This document shows, piece after piece, positions 12,347 to 24,302 of a DNA stretch of 64,000 nucleotides (position 1 is the stretch's first letter; each line of letters begins with the position of its first letter). Both the position numbers and the translations under genes were made by a program. This DNA is from Poecilobothrus nobilitatus (lineage: Eukaryota; Arthropoda; Insecta; Diptera; Dolichopodidae): the NCBI GenBank assembly GCA_947095535.1, contig OX352773.1, positions 26,185,398 to 26,249,397 on the forward strand, read 5' to 3'. The notes below the pieces were generated by a model that had not been told where the DNA came from, did not search any database, and saw only the letters and a program-made list of their open reading frames with translations.

Positions 12347-12930
12347 ATGACAAAATTTAAAAACATTTTTTTTCGGGATAAATAATGCAAAAAAGTTAAT
12401 TTTTTCGAGAAATTTATATTCTAATGGTAAAAGACTATCGGTTTTCGGCCTATTTTGGGGGGTTCGGGTCACGTTGCCTTCCATTTAATAGAATTAATAT
12501 TAAAATATTGCATGAAAAGTCGGAAATTTTAAACTTAAAAAACGGCAAAAATAAAGTAAAAAAATTTAAAAAAAAGGACACTCATCGAACAAAAAAAGGC
12601 CAAAAAATTATTTAAAAAAAAAATATTAACAATCACACCATTACAGAGCATTTTACGGGCATTAGAAGTTGACCCACCTATAACCGGCATTACCCAATGT
12701 ATATAGCGAGAAGCCGTCCATTTTATAAAAATTAATTAATTTCGACTGTTAATATCCTTTAAATTTACTTGAAACTTCTGACGCTATTTTCCTTTGTATC
12801 CTGGAAATGGAAAATACCGAAAGCAAAATTAGTTCATTTGTTTGTTTTCAATAAATATTTTATTTCTGAGATAATTGATATATTATATATATAAATAAAT
12901 ATGATCCTTTAAGGAGTTATTTAATACAGA
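12347..12930. other. Less A+T-rich intergenic patch, unidentified
   Basis: Islands at 12430-12490 and 12640-12720 have clearly more G+C than the surroundings. Overlapping frames occur on both strands (12269-12484 minus, 12424-12615 plus), but neither has a recognisable domain. An unidentified repeat is the likeliest content. Confidence 0.35.
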
Positions 12931-12939
12931 TTTAATAAC
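12931..12939. repeat. 9-bp target-site duplication, left copy
   Basis: TTTAATAAC occurs here and again at 13495-13503, immediately outside the two ends of the foldback element. This marks the insertion boundaries. Confidence 0.75.
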
Positions 12940-13494
12940 GGGTACGGTGCGCTTTCATTAGCAATTGGACATTTGATCCGTGCACATTTCGCAAAAAAGA
13001 CACTAAACAAAAAGACATTTAAAAAAATGGACACTTAACATTTGGACATTTGATAACTTTTATTTATATTAGCGCTCACCGCTGATCGCCTATGTAAAGT
13101 TGCCCAAATATTAAGGGAATTAAAAATAATAACAATTATTTTACAAATTTTTTTTGTTTATTATTTTCACAAATTTATTTTAAGCTAAATTTTTTTTTAA
13201 AAATGAACTTTACGTTTTCGATATTAACATGCAGTCAATTATGGAAGAGATAATGAAATTATAGAGTTGAAAGACTGTTAAAGTTGCGAAATGTTCACTT
13301 GTAAAAGAAGTTGTTAAGCGTCCAAGTTGCTAAAATGTTCAAGTGGCCAAGTGTCCAGTTGTTAAAATTGCTAAAAGTTCTTTTGTTTATTGTCCATTTT
13401 GCTAAATATCTTTTTGTTAAATGTATTTTTTGGGAAATCTCTACTGATGAAATGTCAAATTGTCAAGTCAAAGTTGCCAAACTGACCGATTTCC
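12940..13494. mobile_element. Foldback element FB-1 (word-repeat arms, 9-bp target duplication)
   Basis: This non-autonomous element of 555 bp has inverted arms made of degenerate tandem words of about 15-17 bp. The left arm (12960-13060) contains ACATTTGAT, GACACT, GACATT and GGACACTTAACATTTGGAC. The right arm (13270-13490) contains the complementary words, such as AAATGTTCACTT, AAGTGTCCAGTTG and TATTGTCCATTTTGC. The outermost words pair best: GCAATTGGACATTTGATC on the left against ACAATTTGACATTTCATC read from the right. Both arms flank an A/T-rich centre of about 200 bp. Perfect 9-bp duplications outside the ends support transposition. Foldback and Mutator-like elements make 9-bp duplications, so that superfamily is the best guess. 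The 62-codon frame at 13311-13499 is a reading of the right arm, not a gene. Confidence 0.75.
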
Positions 13495-13503
13495 TTTAAT
13501 AAC
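13495..13503. repeat. 9-bp target-site duplication, right copy
   Basis: TTTAATAAC repeats the sequence at 12931-12939 exactly. Confidence 0.75.
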
Positions 13504-14883
13504 ATATAACTGAGAATGCATAAAAAAAAAAACATTTACTTTTTTGTTACTTTCAATATTATACAATGAAATGAAATTGGACTTTATAATTAAATAGTTT
13601 ACAGAAAAAACTACCACCCACTATTTATTAAATCCTATTTTATCCCAGAATCTATCAATTAAAGGAACTAAAATTAAATTTTTAACACTTCATTATTATC
13701 TTGAAAATTTGTCAAACTATTTTTATTTTTACATTTTTTTTTCAATATCATATATATATAGATACATATATCTTTCGGTATTTTTCTAAATTTTTATTTT
13801 AAGATTTAATTCTCAATAGAATTACAAGTATATTAACTAGCAGATTCATAATGATCTCTATTGTATTTAAATATTTAAGTTGAACAAACATAATATTATA
13901 CAATATAGAAAAATGACAGAGAAAAAATTCCAGAACTTAAATGAATTTTTTTTTTTTCTTTAAATATGATTACATTACATTTTGTTCCATATTTTTTTTT
14001 TACTTTTACTTTTTCTTATTCTTTTATCCTTAAATAAATTTGATATGATATTTCATTTTGGATTGGATTAGAATTCTATTTCTTCAGGGTAGATTCTTTT
14101 CTTTCTATAAAATTGAATGTGAATTTTGTATAATGGAAATGATGAAGTGGCGAAGAGAAAGAAAACTACAAAATATGTATTTTGATATTTTGAAGTAGTT
14201 TTTGGTGTCTTAATTTCGAAATTGTAAATAATGTAAGTTAAATTATAAATTAGGACTGACAACTTACTTATTTTTTTTTTTTAATTTAATTATAGTTAAG
14301 GTTTCTTTGTGAGTTGTCAAAATGCTTTTTATTTTTGTATTTTGGTCCCTAGGATTAAAGTTTAAAAATTTATCAAGGATTTTTTAAAAACTGTGATAAA
14401 TTTAAAATAAATTATAGACATGGTTATATAGAGGTTATAAAATAGAGGTTACAGTTACAGGTGTATAATATACAAGTTACAGTAAAATGAATGTCGTTTA
14501 AATAAAATTGGATAGTAAAAATTTCTTTCGTAAAAACTTTAAAAATCTTTTTTATTATTTGAAAAATTTTTTCGGAAATCAGGGATATCCAAAGAAAATT
14601 ATAAAATATGTAAGAGAAATTTTTTATTTTTAAACTAAAAATATTTGCATTTTTAGTTTGCAGCAGAAATATAAAGTACCTTTAAGATTCAAATTCCAAT
14701 CAAACTGCATTTTATCTAATTTTTTTGCATTGCTTTAAAAACCAAACTATTTTGTTTTATTTTAACTTTAGGAAAAAATATTAATCTTGCACAAGAGTGT
14801 GCTTAAATAAAAATATAACTAAATTAAACATTTTAAAAATATGAATATTAATTAACTTAATGAATAATCTATACTTTTTGTTT
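13504..14883. other. A+T-rich non-coding DNA with one small hairpin
   Basis: A perfect 11-bp stem (AAACTAAAAAT against ATTTTTAGTTT, 6-base loop) lies at 14632-14659. Otherwise I see homopolymer-rich sequence. The 64-codon frame at 14068-14262 (minus) is unremarkable. Confidence 0.55.
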
Positions 14884-15065
14884 TTGGTCCCCTAACATCG
14901 CATACAATGCGATGATGAAATAAAATAACTTTTCCTTTTGTGGTGGTTCCAGTACCTGTATTAAATTATAATTATATTATTTATATATTTTATATAATAA
15001 AATGACCTGTCCACCGTTTGAACTCCAAACCTTTTGCTGGAAGGACTTGCTTAGAGAATTTAGTT
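14884..15065 (-). mobile_element. Diverged SINE family 2 copy
   Basis: On the minus strand, CAAAAGGTTTGGAGTTCAAAC followed by GGTGGACAGGTCAT lines up with the tRNA-like head of the 40803 copy (GGGTCTTGGGTTCAAACC, then GGTCAGGTCAT). It keeps a recognisable B box but only a poor A box. The 3' side (left) ends in TTAGGGGACCAAAAA, similar in form to the TTTAGGGATGGAACAAAA end at 52285. A perfect 8-bp hairpin with a 3-base loop (CATCGCAT/ATGCGATG, 14896-14914) sits just inside that end. Confidence 0.5.
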
Positions 15066-15598
15066 TTTTTTTAATTTTGTTGTAAGAAAAATACTTCCCA
15101 AGCAAAATATATTTAAAGTGTAAAAATTTTAAACCGATATTGTAAGAAAATTTAACCTAAAAATATGCAATAGGATTGTAAAAAAGAAAATACTTAGTTC
15201 GATTTATGTGAAGAAAAAATGAATAATAATTATTACAATTTAACAAATTTTATTGTTACATAAATGAATAGATTCAATTTTTGTGCAACAGCATGACAGA
15301 TTGGTATAGCAGCGATTAAAAAATTGTCTGTTATTATTTTAAGAAATAAAGAAAACGTTCCTAATAGAATTCTTACATTTTTACACTATTAATTTAGATG
15401 TATAACATTAATTTATTAATATTAATAGAATTTTCGTTTGAATTTCCGTTCAACTTGGTTATTTATTGTTTTTAGGCATTTATTACATTTTGATTAGATT
15501 AGGGTACATTAGTTTATTGGTACAATTTTTTAAATTTTAATTTTTTTTATATTATTGAACTGTTTAATTTAGATAGTTTTTAGTTTGTACTGAATTAT
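15066..15598. other. A+T-rich non-coding DNA, no feature seen
   Basis: No gene, RNA or recognised repeat was seen. Confidence 0.55.
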
Positions 15599-16173
15599 GG
15601 CCCTGATTTCGATAGTCATTTCATAAAAATGAAAAATTTCATCTTTAGTAATTTCATTTTTATTAGTAAAAAATTAAGATTTAAAACAGTAATAGAAAAA
15701 AATTGCCGAAAAGTGGTTCCTTAGTTTTTGGGTTCTGTTTTTTGGGGCGGGCTTAAAAGTTGAACTTTTTTATTTTTTTTTTTTTGATATATAAATTTTA
15801 CTACAAAATCGGTGAGTACTGATGAGTACTGATACTTGATAAAAGGTACTTTTTTTAATCATGTCGAAACGACTTCTAATTCACAAATTAATGGGCTTAC
15901 TTGCAACTTATTCTATCGCAAAATCATAGGTTACTTATAAAAATGACTATATCCACATAAATATAAATAAAATACTTTATAATTTTTTCCTAAATCCATT
16001 TTTACAAACACTCATTTAACAATTTCAAAATGAGAAAATTTGACGTTTTAAATGAGTATATTCATAAAATATGACTATCAAAATCAGCTTCTTTTCATTT
16101 TTTATGACTATCGAAATCAAAAAATTTGTTTTTCATAAAAAATGAAAGTGATATGACTATCGAAATCAGGGCC
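15599..16173. mobile_element. MITE with perfect 21-bp terminal inverted repeats
   Basis: The left end, GGCCCTGATTTCGATAGTCA plus one more T (15599-15619), is exactly complementary to 16153-16173. Both ends are flanked by TAT, a possible 3-bp target duplication. The terminal motif ATGACTATCGAAATCA is repeated inside the right half at about 16073 (one change) and 16104, so that end is a small tandem array. The 575-bp interior encodes nothing. GGCCC-type termini with a 3-bp duplication would fit the PIF/Harbinger superfamily, but TAT is not the usual TWA site, so the assignment is tentative. Confidence 0.8.
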
Positions 16174-18058
16174 TATATTTTGTTAAATTTGAACATATTT
16201 AATATTGATTTATGATTTTTTTTTTTTTTTTTTCGAAATGATATGGAAATAATCAATAAAACTAATAAAACCGTATCGTATATTCATACAATTTTATATA
16301 TAAATAAAAGTTTGAACGAACCATACAATAACTCCTAACAATGTTTAAAACAGATGAAAATAGAAAAACATTTAAAAATATTATCTACAAAGGGTACATA
16401 TTTTTTTTAATTGCAATTAGGTATAAAAATATTTTTATATTTTACTATACACCCTCCCCTTTTTATAAAAATAATTTTTTTTTTAGTTAAATTATCACAC
16501 TCAATTTAATTTCTGATTTTCCTAAACCTCAACAAAATTAAACAGCAATCATCACAACCATTTTTTTTTTTGTTTTTATTTTTTATTTTATAAAAGCTGC
16601 TTTAATATATACACATCCCTGTTAGTTTACTAGATTTTATAGTTTTCATTAAATATTATTTACTAAAATATACATTTAAATTAATGGAAAATAAAACAAA
16701 ACAAAGAAAAAAAAAAAAAGCATATAAAATAAATGCTTTTTTAATCTACTAAAAATTTATATCCTGTCCCACTTTTTGCATTTTATCCCTATCATTTGGG
16801 TGTAAACTAAACAGATCTTCTCTTCCTCTCTCTCTCTCTTTCTCTTTTTCTACTTAGCAATAGCAAATCATAAAATTCACAAGAGTCAAAAAGCAAAATT
16901 AATATATGTAGTGATGTACAAAAAAAAAAAAAAAAGAGAACAGAAAATTGTGTCAAGTAGGTACTCATTTATGATATTGATTACTTTGTTTTTATTTTTG
17001 TATAGAAGATTTTGCATATGTGTTTGTGAATAAAAAAAAATTACTTATACCTGCTTATACTAATGTATATAATAAACAAATATGTAAATGTGTAAATTTG
17101 TACTTAATGATAATTTTTTTTTTTTTTTGTAAGATAAAAAATTAAAATATTTTTCGAATTTGTAGGTTCATATTAATAAGGTTTGGTAGTGAAAATTGTA
17201 TATATTTGATAAAATACACTACATACATACTTAATTTGTAATTGATGGACATAATTTGTAACAGATTTTGATGAAATAGATTTTTGTCAAAATAACCATA
17301 ATTCTAAATAATAAAATAATTTATGTTATTTGTAATTTAACTAGGTATTAATCCCCCGCTATCAAATATCTTTATAGTTACCTATACTTGAGTATTATGT
17401 GTTGAGTGTTCGTTTAAATACGTGATTCTACTGAATTTTTGATACTATATATATTATTATATTATATTAGATTAATAAGAATGCTTAAATGATTTTTAAT
17501 TTAGGGAATGGATCATAGATTAAAATTGTAATAAAAAAAATTAGATATGCAGTATTTTATTTTAATTAATTACATTTAGTTTATTAAATTTTTTATAAAT
17601 AGATAGCATGAGAGGTTGTAGTATAAAGTTCAAGTTCGTAGGTTTATTTCATAAAATAAAGATTCAGGTGTATAGATAAAAGAATTTAAATTAATTTTTT
17701 CAACAAATTTGAACAAGTTAGAGGCGATAAAATCCAACAACTCAGTTTTTTTAATTAAGAAAAAATTACTTTGGTATATTGGATATTTTTTTTTAATCGG
17801 ATAAACCATCAATATAAAGGTTTTTCCAATTTGACTGAGTTTTTTTTTTAAAAGAAATCATATCACTCAAATTAGAAAACTCTTTAATAAAAATCTGAAT
17901 AAAAATCTAGGTAGGATCAAATGCAAATAGATTGTTGATTCTTTTTCACTATGGAATTAAATATCCAAATGCGAAATTAATTTTCATTACAAAACAAAAT
18001 AGACTAAGTATGTATTTTAAGTAGCTGCAGAATTCAGATTTAGAATGTTGACTCTAAT
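16174..18058. other. A+T-rich non-coding DNA, no feature seen
   Basis: A pyrimidine-rich patch at 16815-16855 contains a short CT/TTTC microsatellite. The minus frame at 17630-17812 is short and unassigned. No other feature was seen. Confidence 0.55.
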
Positions 18059-18241
18059 TTTTTTTTATAGCATTTCTTTGCCACATAAATGTGAACAAGA
18101 AATTACACAGTCTTTCCAGACGTGGCTGTAAATGTTGTAAGGGGGAATAACTTTTACGACGTATATGGAATTCGAACACACACTCCCGCGGTATTTACTA
18201 CTTATTTTATAACCTCTTATCTGCGAAGCCACCGACGCCCA
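18059..18241 (-). mobile_element. SINE family 1 copy (tRNA-derived)
   Basis: On the minus strand the element begins GGGCGTCGGTGGCTTCGCAG (a decayed A box) and has a B box GTGTGTTCGAATTCC. It continues CGTCGTAAAAGTTATTCCCC, then CATTTACAGCCACG, and ends CACATTTATGTGGCAAAG, then AAATGC and poly-A (18059-18066 as T). The same blocks in the same order occur at 40209-40402 on the plus strand. The A/B boxes are the internal RNA polymerase III promoter typical of tRNA-derived SINEs. Confidence 0.75.
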
Positions 18242-21200
18242 TAGTGAATAATAAAATATTAAATATTCAATATTAAATGTACAGAAGAAAAAAAACTAGT
18301 TAACGGATATTGTCGTTTTATATATATATTATACATGTCATTTCAAATATATTTTATTACAAGTATATAAAAGATATTCATTAAAAAATAATGTTAACAA
18401 TAAATGGAGGTTTTTGCAATATCTAGCAAAAATTACATTATATTTTTTAAGAGTATTTATAATTTGTTAACTATTATTCTTTAATTGAATTATTTTATAA
18501 GGACATACGCAACTTATCTTTTGAGTACATTTTATAAAATTATGTATTAAAAAAAATTTCAAATTAAATTTAATAAAAGGATTACTTAAAGGTTTAAAAA
18601 GATTTTTTTTTTTTTTAGAATTCATTTTTACTTAATATTTGCAAGGAAAATTGCAAGCAGAACAAGCTTTTGTTTGAAAAAGTAAGATTTTGAGTTCAAG
18701 TTCAGTTCAGTTTTATGCATTCAACCCATTATAGTTGTAATGCTGTTAATATTGTTGCCACAAAACATCCGATTGAAACTAATTCAATAAGATATTCTAA
18801 ATATTTTAACAAATTAATTAAAAGGATACATATTTTATTTTAAAATGGACCTATTTGTATTCAAATTATTTTACAATTTGTTGTTAAAATTTCTTTTAGA
18901 GAAATCTTTTATGGTATATGCTATTTATTATAATGGTTGAGTAAGGAATCGATAATTTTAGAATCATATTAAAAAACAAATGAGAGATGAAAATATTTCA
19001 TAAAAGTTTATATGAAGGATTAGAGAAGTCCGAGAATTAGTAAAAATTGATTTTACTTAATGTATTGATTTTAAAGGAATTTATAGAAAAATTTTTTTCA
19101 TAATCTTCAAACAAAACCACTAATATTTCAAAAATTTTGAATAGTTAATTTTTATTCCCTTTGATATCCTGAAACAGTTCAAAAAATTAGATTGATAATT
19201 TTATCATAGATAAGAGAAATATTTTTATTTATTTACCTTTAACATTAAAAAAATTTATCACGTGACTCAAATAAATAATATCAAAATTTATTTTTCTTCT
19301 TTTTTATTGTAAAATTTACTGTTATTATTTTTGTTTCATTTCATTATAATTTTTGTTGTTTTTTTTATCATTTTGAGATTACAGAAGAAACTAATTTCAG
19401 ATCACGTCTTTCAATCTGTACCAGTTCTATATTAACAAAAAAACATAAAATTCAACCTCTGTCAATAATTCTTTTTCTTTTTTTTTGGTTTCTTGTTATT
19501 CCTCAGAATTAACGGTATATTCGTTTTGAATTTACTGGTTTTGAATTCATTAAATTGAGGTCAATCATTTTGGTTTAATGATTAAATTTAAAGAGAATTG
19601 AACTGAATTGTTTTTAATGTTCCCCTACAGTGTTACTGTTGCCTCCTACAATTTGATTTATCCTACTTGGTCTTGATATCAACTATGTGATTTTAGTCTT
19701 TTAATGTTGTGGGAATAAAAATAAAGTAAATTTTGTTATATAATTTATGTTATCAATGGTTTTTAGTTCAATTTTTTTTTTTGGGAAAAAATAATTTTCC
19801 CTGGATTAAAAAAAAAAACCTAAGTTTGAGGTTGAAAAATATTTTGTTTGAAACAAAGCATAGTTATTTTCAAAATAAAAAGTGTTTTCCGAATTTTGTG
19901 TGTTAGACTTAAAACAAAGAAATAAAGGGATAGTGACATATTCCTAAATTTCAATTAGTTTTAAAATTAAATAAAACATAAATCAAGATACAATGGAAAC
20001 TAAAAATGTACAGGATCTACAAGTTAAGCATTATAAGTATTATATAACTTATTTTAAAAGTTATGGAATACTAATGTTAGCATAATTTGAAGGTAAGTAG
20101 GATTTTTATAGCCATCGTAAAAATAAAAGAGGTCATTTTTTATTTTTGAATTTATTATTTTTGATGTCCCCCGAAGATACTGACGAAAATTAAAAAAGTT
20201 CTAAAAATATAAAGTTAAATCTTTGAAAAAAATGTAGCTATAATACTCTCATGTAAATTATTCTGTACTAAACAGTTGAAGGTTTTTTATAAAAATCATA
20301 GAAACATTTTTTTTTTGATTAATTTTTTGAATTAATATTTAAATATAAAATGTAAGTGTTATTTCATCTCTACGATAAAATTAGATATGATAAGCTTCTT
20401 GAAATCTAAGCAATTGTAATTTACATATTTTAGATATAATTTCTTAGAGTTAAAATTAAAATATAACGTCATCCATGAAAAAAAAAATTTATAGATACAA
20501 AAATAAAAAAAAAAAAAATTTTTATGATTTTTTGTGATCTTTGACTATTTTGTGATTATTTAAAAGTAGTTAATTTATGATTAAATTTTTGAAATACTTA
20601 AAAAAATAAAAAAAAAGTTATAATATCAAATTTTTTCAGTACTTCATATATAAGAATTATGATTTTATTATGTTTTTTTTTTTTTTTATTTATTTTAGAA
20701 TAGTCCGTTTCGTTTATAATATTCTGTAATAAGAAAATATATTGAGAAAATGTAAGAAAAAAATCTATTAGAATAAGTATAATTAACTGTTATTACTACA
20801 ACGTTAAAAACTTAAATTTAGTATATATATAAAATATTCTATTTTAACATTTTGGTAATATATACTTTATATTATAACATGAAGTTTTAATTAAGATTAA
20901 GATTCTAATGATTTTCTAATAAATTCTTGAACTATATTAAAAGACAGTAGTGGAAATTAAAATACACACTAGAGAATACAATACAAATTAAAAATTAGTT
21001 GATTGAATGAACAATCCTTAAAATTTAATTCATTATATACAGATATTTTTATATTATAAAATAATTAGATTTAGTTTTTATTATCTTTTCGGTTTTTCTG
21101 TTTTTTTTTTCAATCTAAGATGAGTCGAAAAAATACTGATTGAAAATAAATTAGACAAAAAAAAAGAAAGAGAAGAAGAAAAAAGAAAAATGATTTTGCA

Positions 21201-21543
21201 ATGGTTCTAGAATTTCTCAATTAAAATGAAAAAGAAGTAAATTGACAGAAATTTTAAAAGTTTGGAGTAAAAATGGATAAAAATATATTTTTTATCTATA
21301 CGTATTTTAAGTTAAAAAAAAATTAAATAATTACATAGTATATTATATTATATAAGTATATATGTATAGTACTGAAATATATTTAGAGGTTTTTGAAAAT
21401 TAATCAATTTCTTTAATAAAGATGAAGAAAAAATGGTAAACTAATTTAAAAAGTATCAAAAACTGATAGGGAAGTTATTTTTTTGTTAAAAATTAATTAA
21501 ATTACTGATAAGTTTTTTTTTTATTCATTCAATTAAAATATAA
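18242..21543. other. A+T-rich non-coding DNA, no feature seen
   Basis: This interval of more than 3 kb has long homopolymer tracts and no recognised element, tRNA box or frame of interest. It is the first of the two emptiest blocks in the window. Confidence 0.55.
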
Positions 21544-22026
21544 AAAAACGAGGAAGAGTGCAGTAGAGTAGACTGTGTCAACTCTGGGATACCCGTATGA
21601 ACGTAATATATCCTGTTTCTATAAAACTTGATCATCTTTTAAAAACATTCAGAGTTTTAGTACCGAACTACAGAGATATATTTATGTAAATTGTGGAGTT
21701 GTATGATAGCTACCCGAATCTATTGCGCCTAGCTTCATTAAGTTCCAAGAAATGCAAAAAGCCTGAACCGGCTGCTTTAGACCATTCAAATTTTACAAAA
21801 GTTTTTGGCATGCAACTCGACACTTTTTCACTAAATTTCAGATAGCTAGCTTCAATAGACACTGAGTTATTTTCATTTAAAAAGAGAAGTTGTATGGCAA
21901 CTATCCGAACCTGTCATATCATCACAACAAAATTTTACAGAAGTTGTTGCCATAAAACTCGATCATCATTTGCAAAATTTCAGATACCTAGATTGAATAG
22001 ACACTGGGTTATTTCCATTTAAAGAA

Positions 22027-22861
22027 AGAAGTTGTATGGCAGCTACTCGAACCCGGCGGCCGAAAATGCTGGAGTTAAATAGCAAAACTAACAATTTTGT
22101 AAAAGTGACGTAAAAAAAATTGCAGCCTCCTAACTCCTTTATTTTTTGAGTTATCGTGCGGACGGACACTGAGTTCTTTCATTTAAAAAGAGATTTTGTA
22201 TGGCAGCTACCCGAACCCGTCACACCACCACAACCAAATTTTGCAGAAGTTGTTGCCATAAAACTTGATCATCATTCGCAAAATTTCAGATACCTAGATT
22301 GAACAGACACTGGGTTATTTCTATTTAAAGAAAGAAGTTGTATGGCAGCTACTCGAACCCGGCGGCCGAAAATGCTGGAGTTAAATAGCAAAACTAACAA
22401 TTTTGCAAGAGTGACGTAAAAAAAATTTCAGCCTCCTAGCTCCTTTATTTTTTGAGTTATCGTGCGGACGGACACTGAGTTCTTTTCATTTAAAAAGAGA
22501 TTTTGTATGGCAGCTACCCGAACCCGTCGCACCACCACAACCAAATTTTGTAGAAGTTGTTGCCATAAAACTTGATCATCATTCGCAAAATTTCAAATAC
22601 CTAGATTGAACAGACACTGGGTTATTTCTATTTAAAGAAAGAAGTTGTATGGCAGCTACCCGAACCCGGGGACAGAAAATGCTGGAGTTAAATAGCAAAA
22701 CTAACAATTTTACAAAAGTGACGTAAAAAAATTTTCAGCCTCCTAGCTCCTCTATTTTTTGAGTTATCGTGCGGACGGACACTGAGTTCTTTTCATTTAA
22801 AAAGAGATTTTGTATGGCAGCTACCCGAACCCGTCGCACCAGCACAACCAAATTTTGTAGA
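22027..22861. repeat. 307-bp tandem repeat inside HINE B
   Basis: The marker GAAGTTGTATGGCAGCTAC recurs at 22027, 22334 and 22641, a spacing of exactly 307 bp. Each 307-bp unit carries two related half-units; one contains GAAAATGCTGGAGTTAAAT and the other ACCACAACCAAATTTTG. The copies differ at only a few positions, so the array expanded recently. Confidence 0.85.
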
Positions 22862-23380
22862 AGTTGTTGCCATAAAACTTGATCATCATTTGCAAAATTT
22901 CAGACGCCTAGCTTCAATAGGTTCCAAGAGGTGCAAGAAGTCTGAACCGGCTGCTCTAGACCAAACAAATTTTACAAAAGTTGTTGGCATATAACTCGAC
23001 ACTTCTTTACTAAATTTCAGATTCCTAGCTTCAATAAACACTGAGTTATTCTCATTTAACCGGATAAGTTGTATGGCAGCTACCCGAACCCGCCGCACCA
23101 CCACAACCAAATTTTACAAAAGTTGTTGCCATAAAACTTGATCATCATTTGCAAAATTTCAGACGCCTAGCTTCATTAGGTTCCAAGAGGTGCAAGAAGT
23201 CTGAACCGGCTGCTCTAGACCAACCAAATTTTACAGAAGTTGTTGGCATGTAACTCGACACCTCTTTACTAAATTTCAGATTCCTAGCTTCAATAAACAC
23301 TGAGTTATTCTCATTTAAACGGAGAAGTTGTATGGCAGCTACCCGAACCCGCTGCACCAGCACAACCAAATTTTACAGAA
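22862..23380. repeat. 259-bp tandem repeat inside HINE B
   Basis: Two copies of a second unit, starting at AAGTTGTTGCCATAAAACTT (about 22861 and 23120), are offset by 259 bp and nearly identical. An open 74-codon frame on the minus strand occurs at the same place in each copy. It follows from the shared sequence and is not evidence of a protein. Confidence 0.85.
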
Positions 23381-23596
23381 GTTGTTGCCATAAAACTTGA
23401 TCATCATTTGCAAAATTTCAGAAACCTAGCTTGAATAGATACTGAGTTATTTCTATATAAAGATAGAAGTTGTATGGCAGCTACTCGAACCCGCCGACCG
23501 AAAATGTTGGATTTAAATAGCAAAACTAACAATTTTGCAAAAGTGACGTAAAAAAAATTTCAGCCCCCTAGCTCCTTTATTTTTTGAGTTATCGTG

Positions 23597-23626
23597 CGGA
23601 CGGACGGACGGACGGACGGACGGACG
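23597..23626. repeat. (CGGA)n microsatellite in HINE B
   Basis: About seven uninterrupted CGGA units follow GAGTTATCGTG. The same short phrase with fewer units (GCGGACGGACACTGAG) is seeded through the 307-bp repeats. Confidence 0.9.
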
Positions 23627-24021
23627 TACATGGCTTAATCGACTCAGAATTCGATTCTGAGCCGATCCATACCTTTGACACTATATCTAGCTCGACTCCT
23701 TTAAGGTGTCACAAACGTAATGGCAAATTTATTATACCCTTGAACATAGTTCATACGGGTATAAAAATTAATTAAAGTGATTAATTAAAATAATGTTAAA
23801 TTGAAAAATGGAAGAAATTAAATTATTTTCAATAATATATTTTAGAAAATTATGAAGTACATGAGAGTGAAGTAAAGAAATTAGGTGAAAAAAGTAAAGT
23901 ATTTCTTTAATGAAGTATATTTTATTCATATAGATAGGCTATTTAATGCAGAATAATATACAAATTTTAAGAAATGTTGCAGCTAACAGTAATCGGCTAC
24001 TAAATCCCCTCTATATATATA

Positions 24022-24302
24022 TTTATTTATTTATATTAATATTACATACATAAATGTAATGCAATATTATTGAACCATCGGCTACCAAGGCCATTATAGG
24101 TTTTTATACTATTATTAAATTATATACAAATATTATTTATTTTGTTTATATTATATACATTATATATTTACATTATATTATATTTGGACGTAAGGGGGGT
24201 ATGTAACGAAAAAAACACTTACGACCTGTGCAGGGATCGAACACACACTCCTTCGGTTAATACGCCATACGCCTACCCAATAGGCTACCGAAGCCCCCAC
24301 TA
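24022..24302 (-). mobile_element. SINE family 1 copy, long subfamily
   Basis: The minus strand reads GGGGGCTTCGGTAGCCTATT (A box), then a B box, GTTCGATCCCTGC, then CAGGTCGTAAGTG, a T run and CATACCCCCCTTACG. The A/T-rich body ends CATTACATTTATGTATGTAA and then a TAAA-type tail. Apart from point changes it matches 34185-34463 over its whole length. CTATAT lies on both sides and may be a short target duplication. An incomplete head-like piece (GGCTACTAAATCCCC) abuts the left side at 23994-24008. Confidence 0.82.

Larger units (their letters stand above)
21544..23765 (-). mobile_element. HINE family B copy, expanded by internal tandem repeats
   Basis: On the minus strand the head is TTTATACCCGTATGAAC (23750-23766). 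It is followed by GGGTATAATAAATTTGCCA, a segment ending TCGATTAAGCCATGTACGTC, the GTCC microsatellite (23597-23626) and ACGATAACTCAAAAAATAA. About 1.9 kb of tandem repeats follow. The 3' end has GTTCATACGGGTATCCC, which is the inverted partner of the head (14 bp perfect). After it comes a hairpin, GAGTTGAC-ACA-GTCTACTC (21566-21584; one mismatch), and then TCCTCGTTTTT. Inverted subterminal repeats, a microsatellite, a tandem core and a 3' hairpin are the hallmarks of DINE-1/HINE elements. Both ends are defined by comparison with the 53138 copy. The frames at 21966-22169, 22886-23110, 23145-23369 and 23584-23775 are repeat translations. Confidence 0.8.

Noticed and set aside
23584..23775. Frame with repeated RTDG/ADGRTD residues
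   Set aside because: It is a translation of the (CGGA)n microsatellite and the HINE B head.
23985..24010. Extra SINE head next to the 24022 copy
   Set aside because: GGCTACTAAATCCCC resembles the SINE 1 start, but only about 15 bases match, too few to call.
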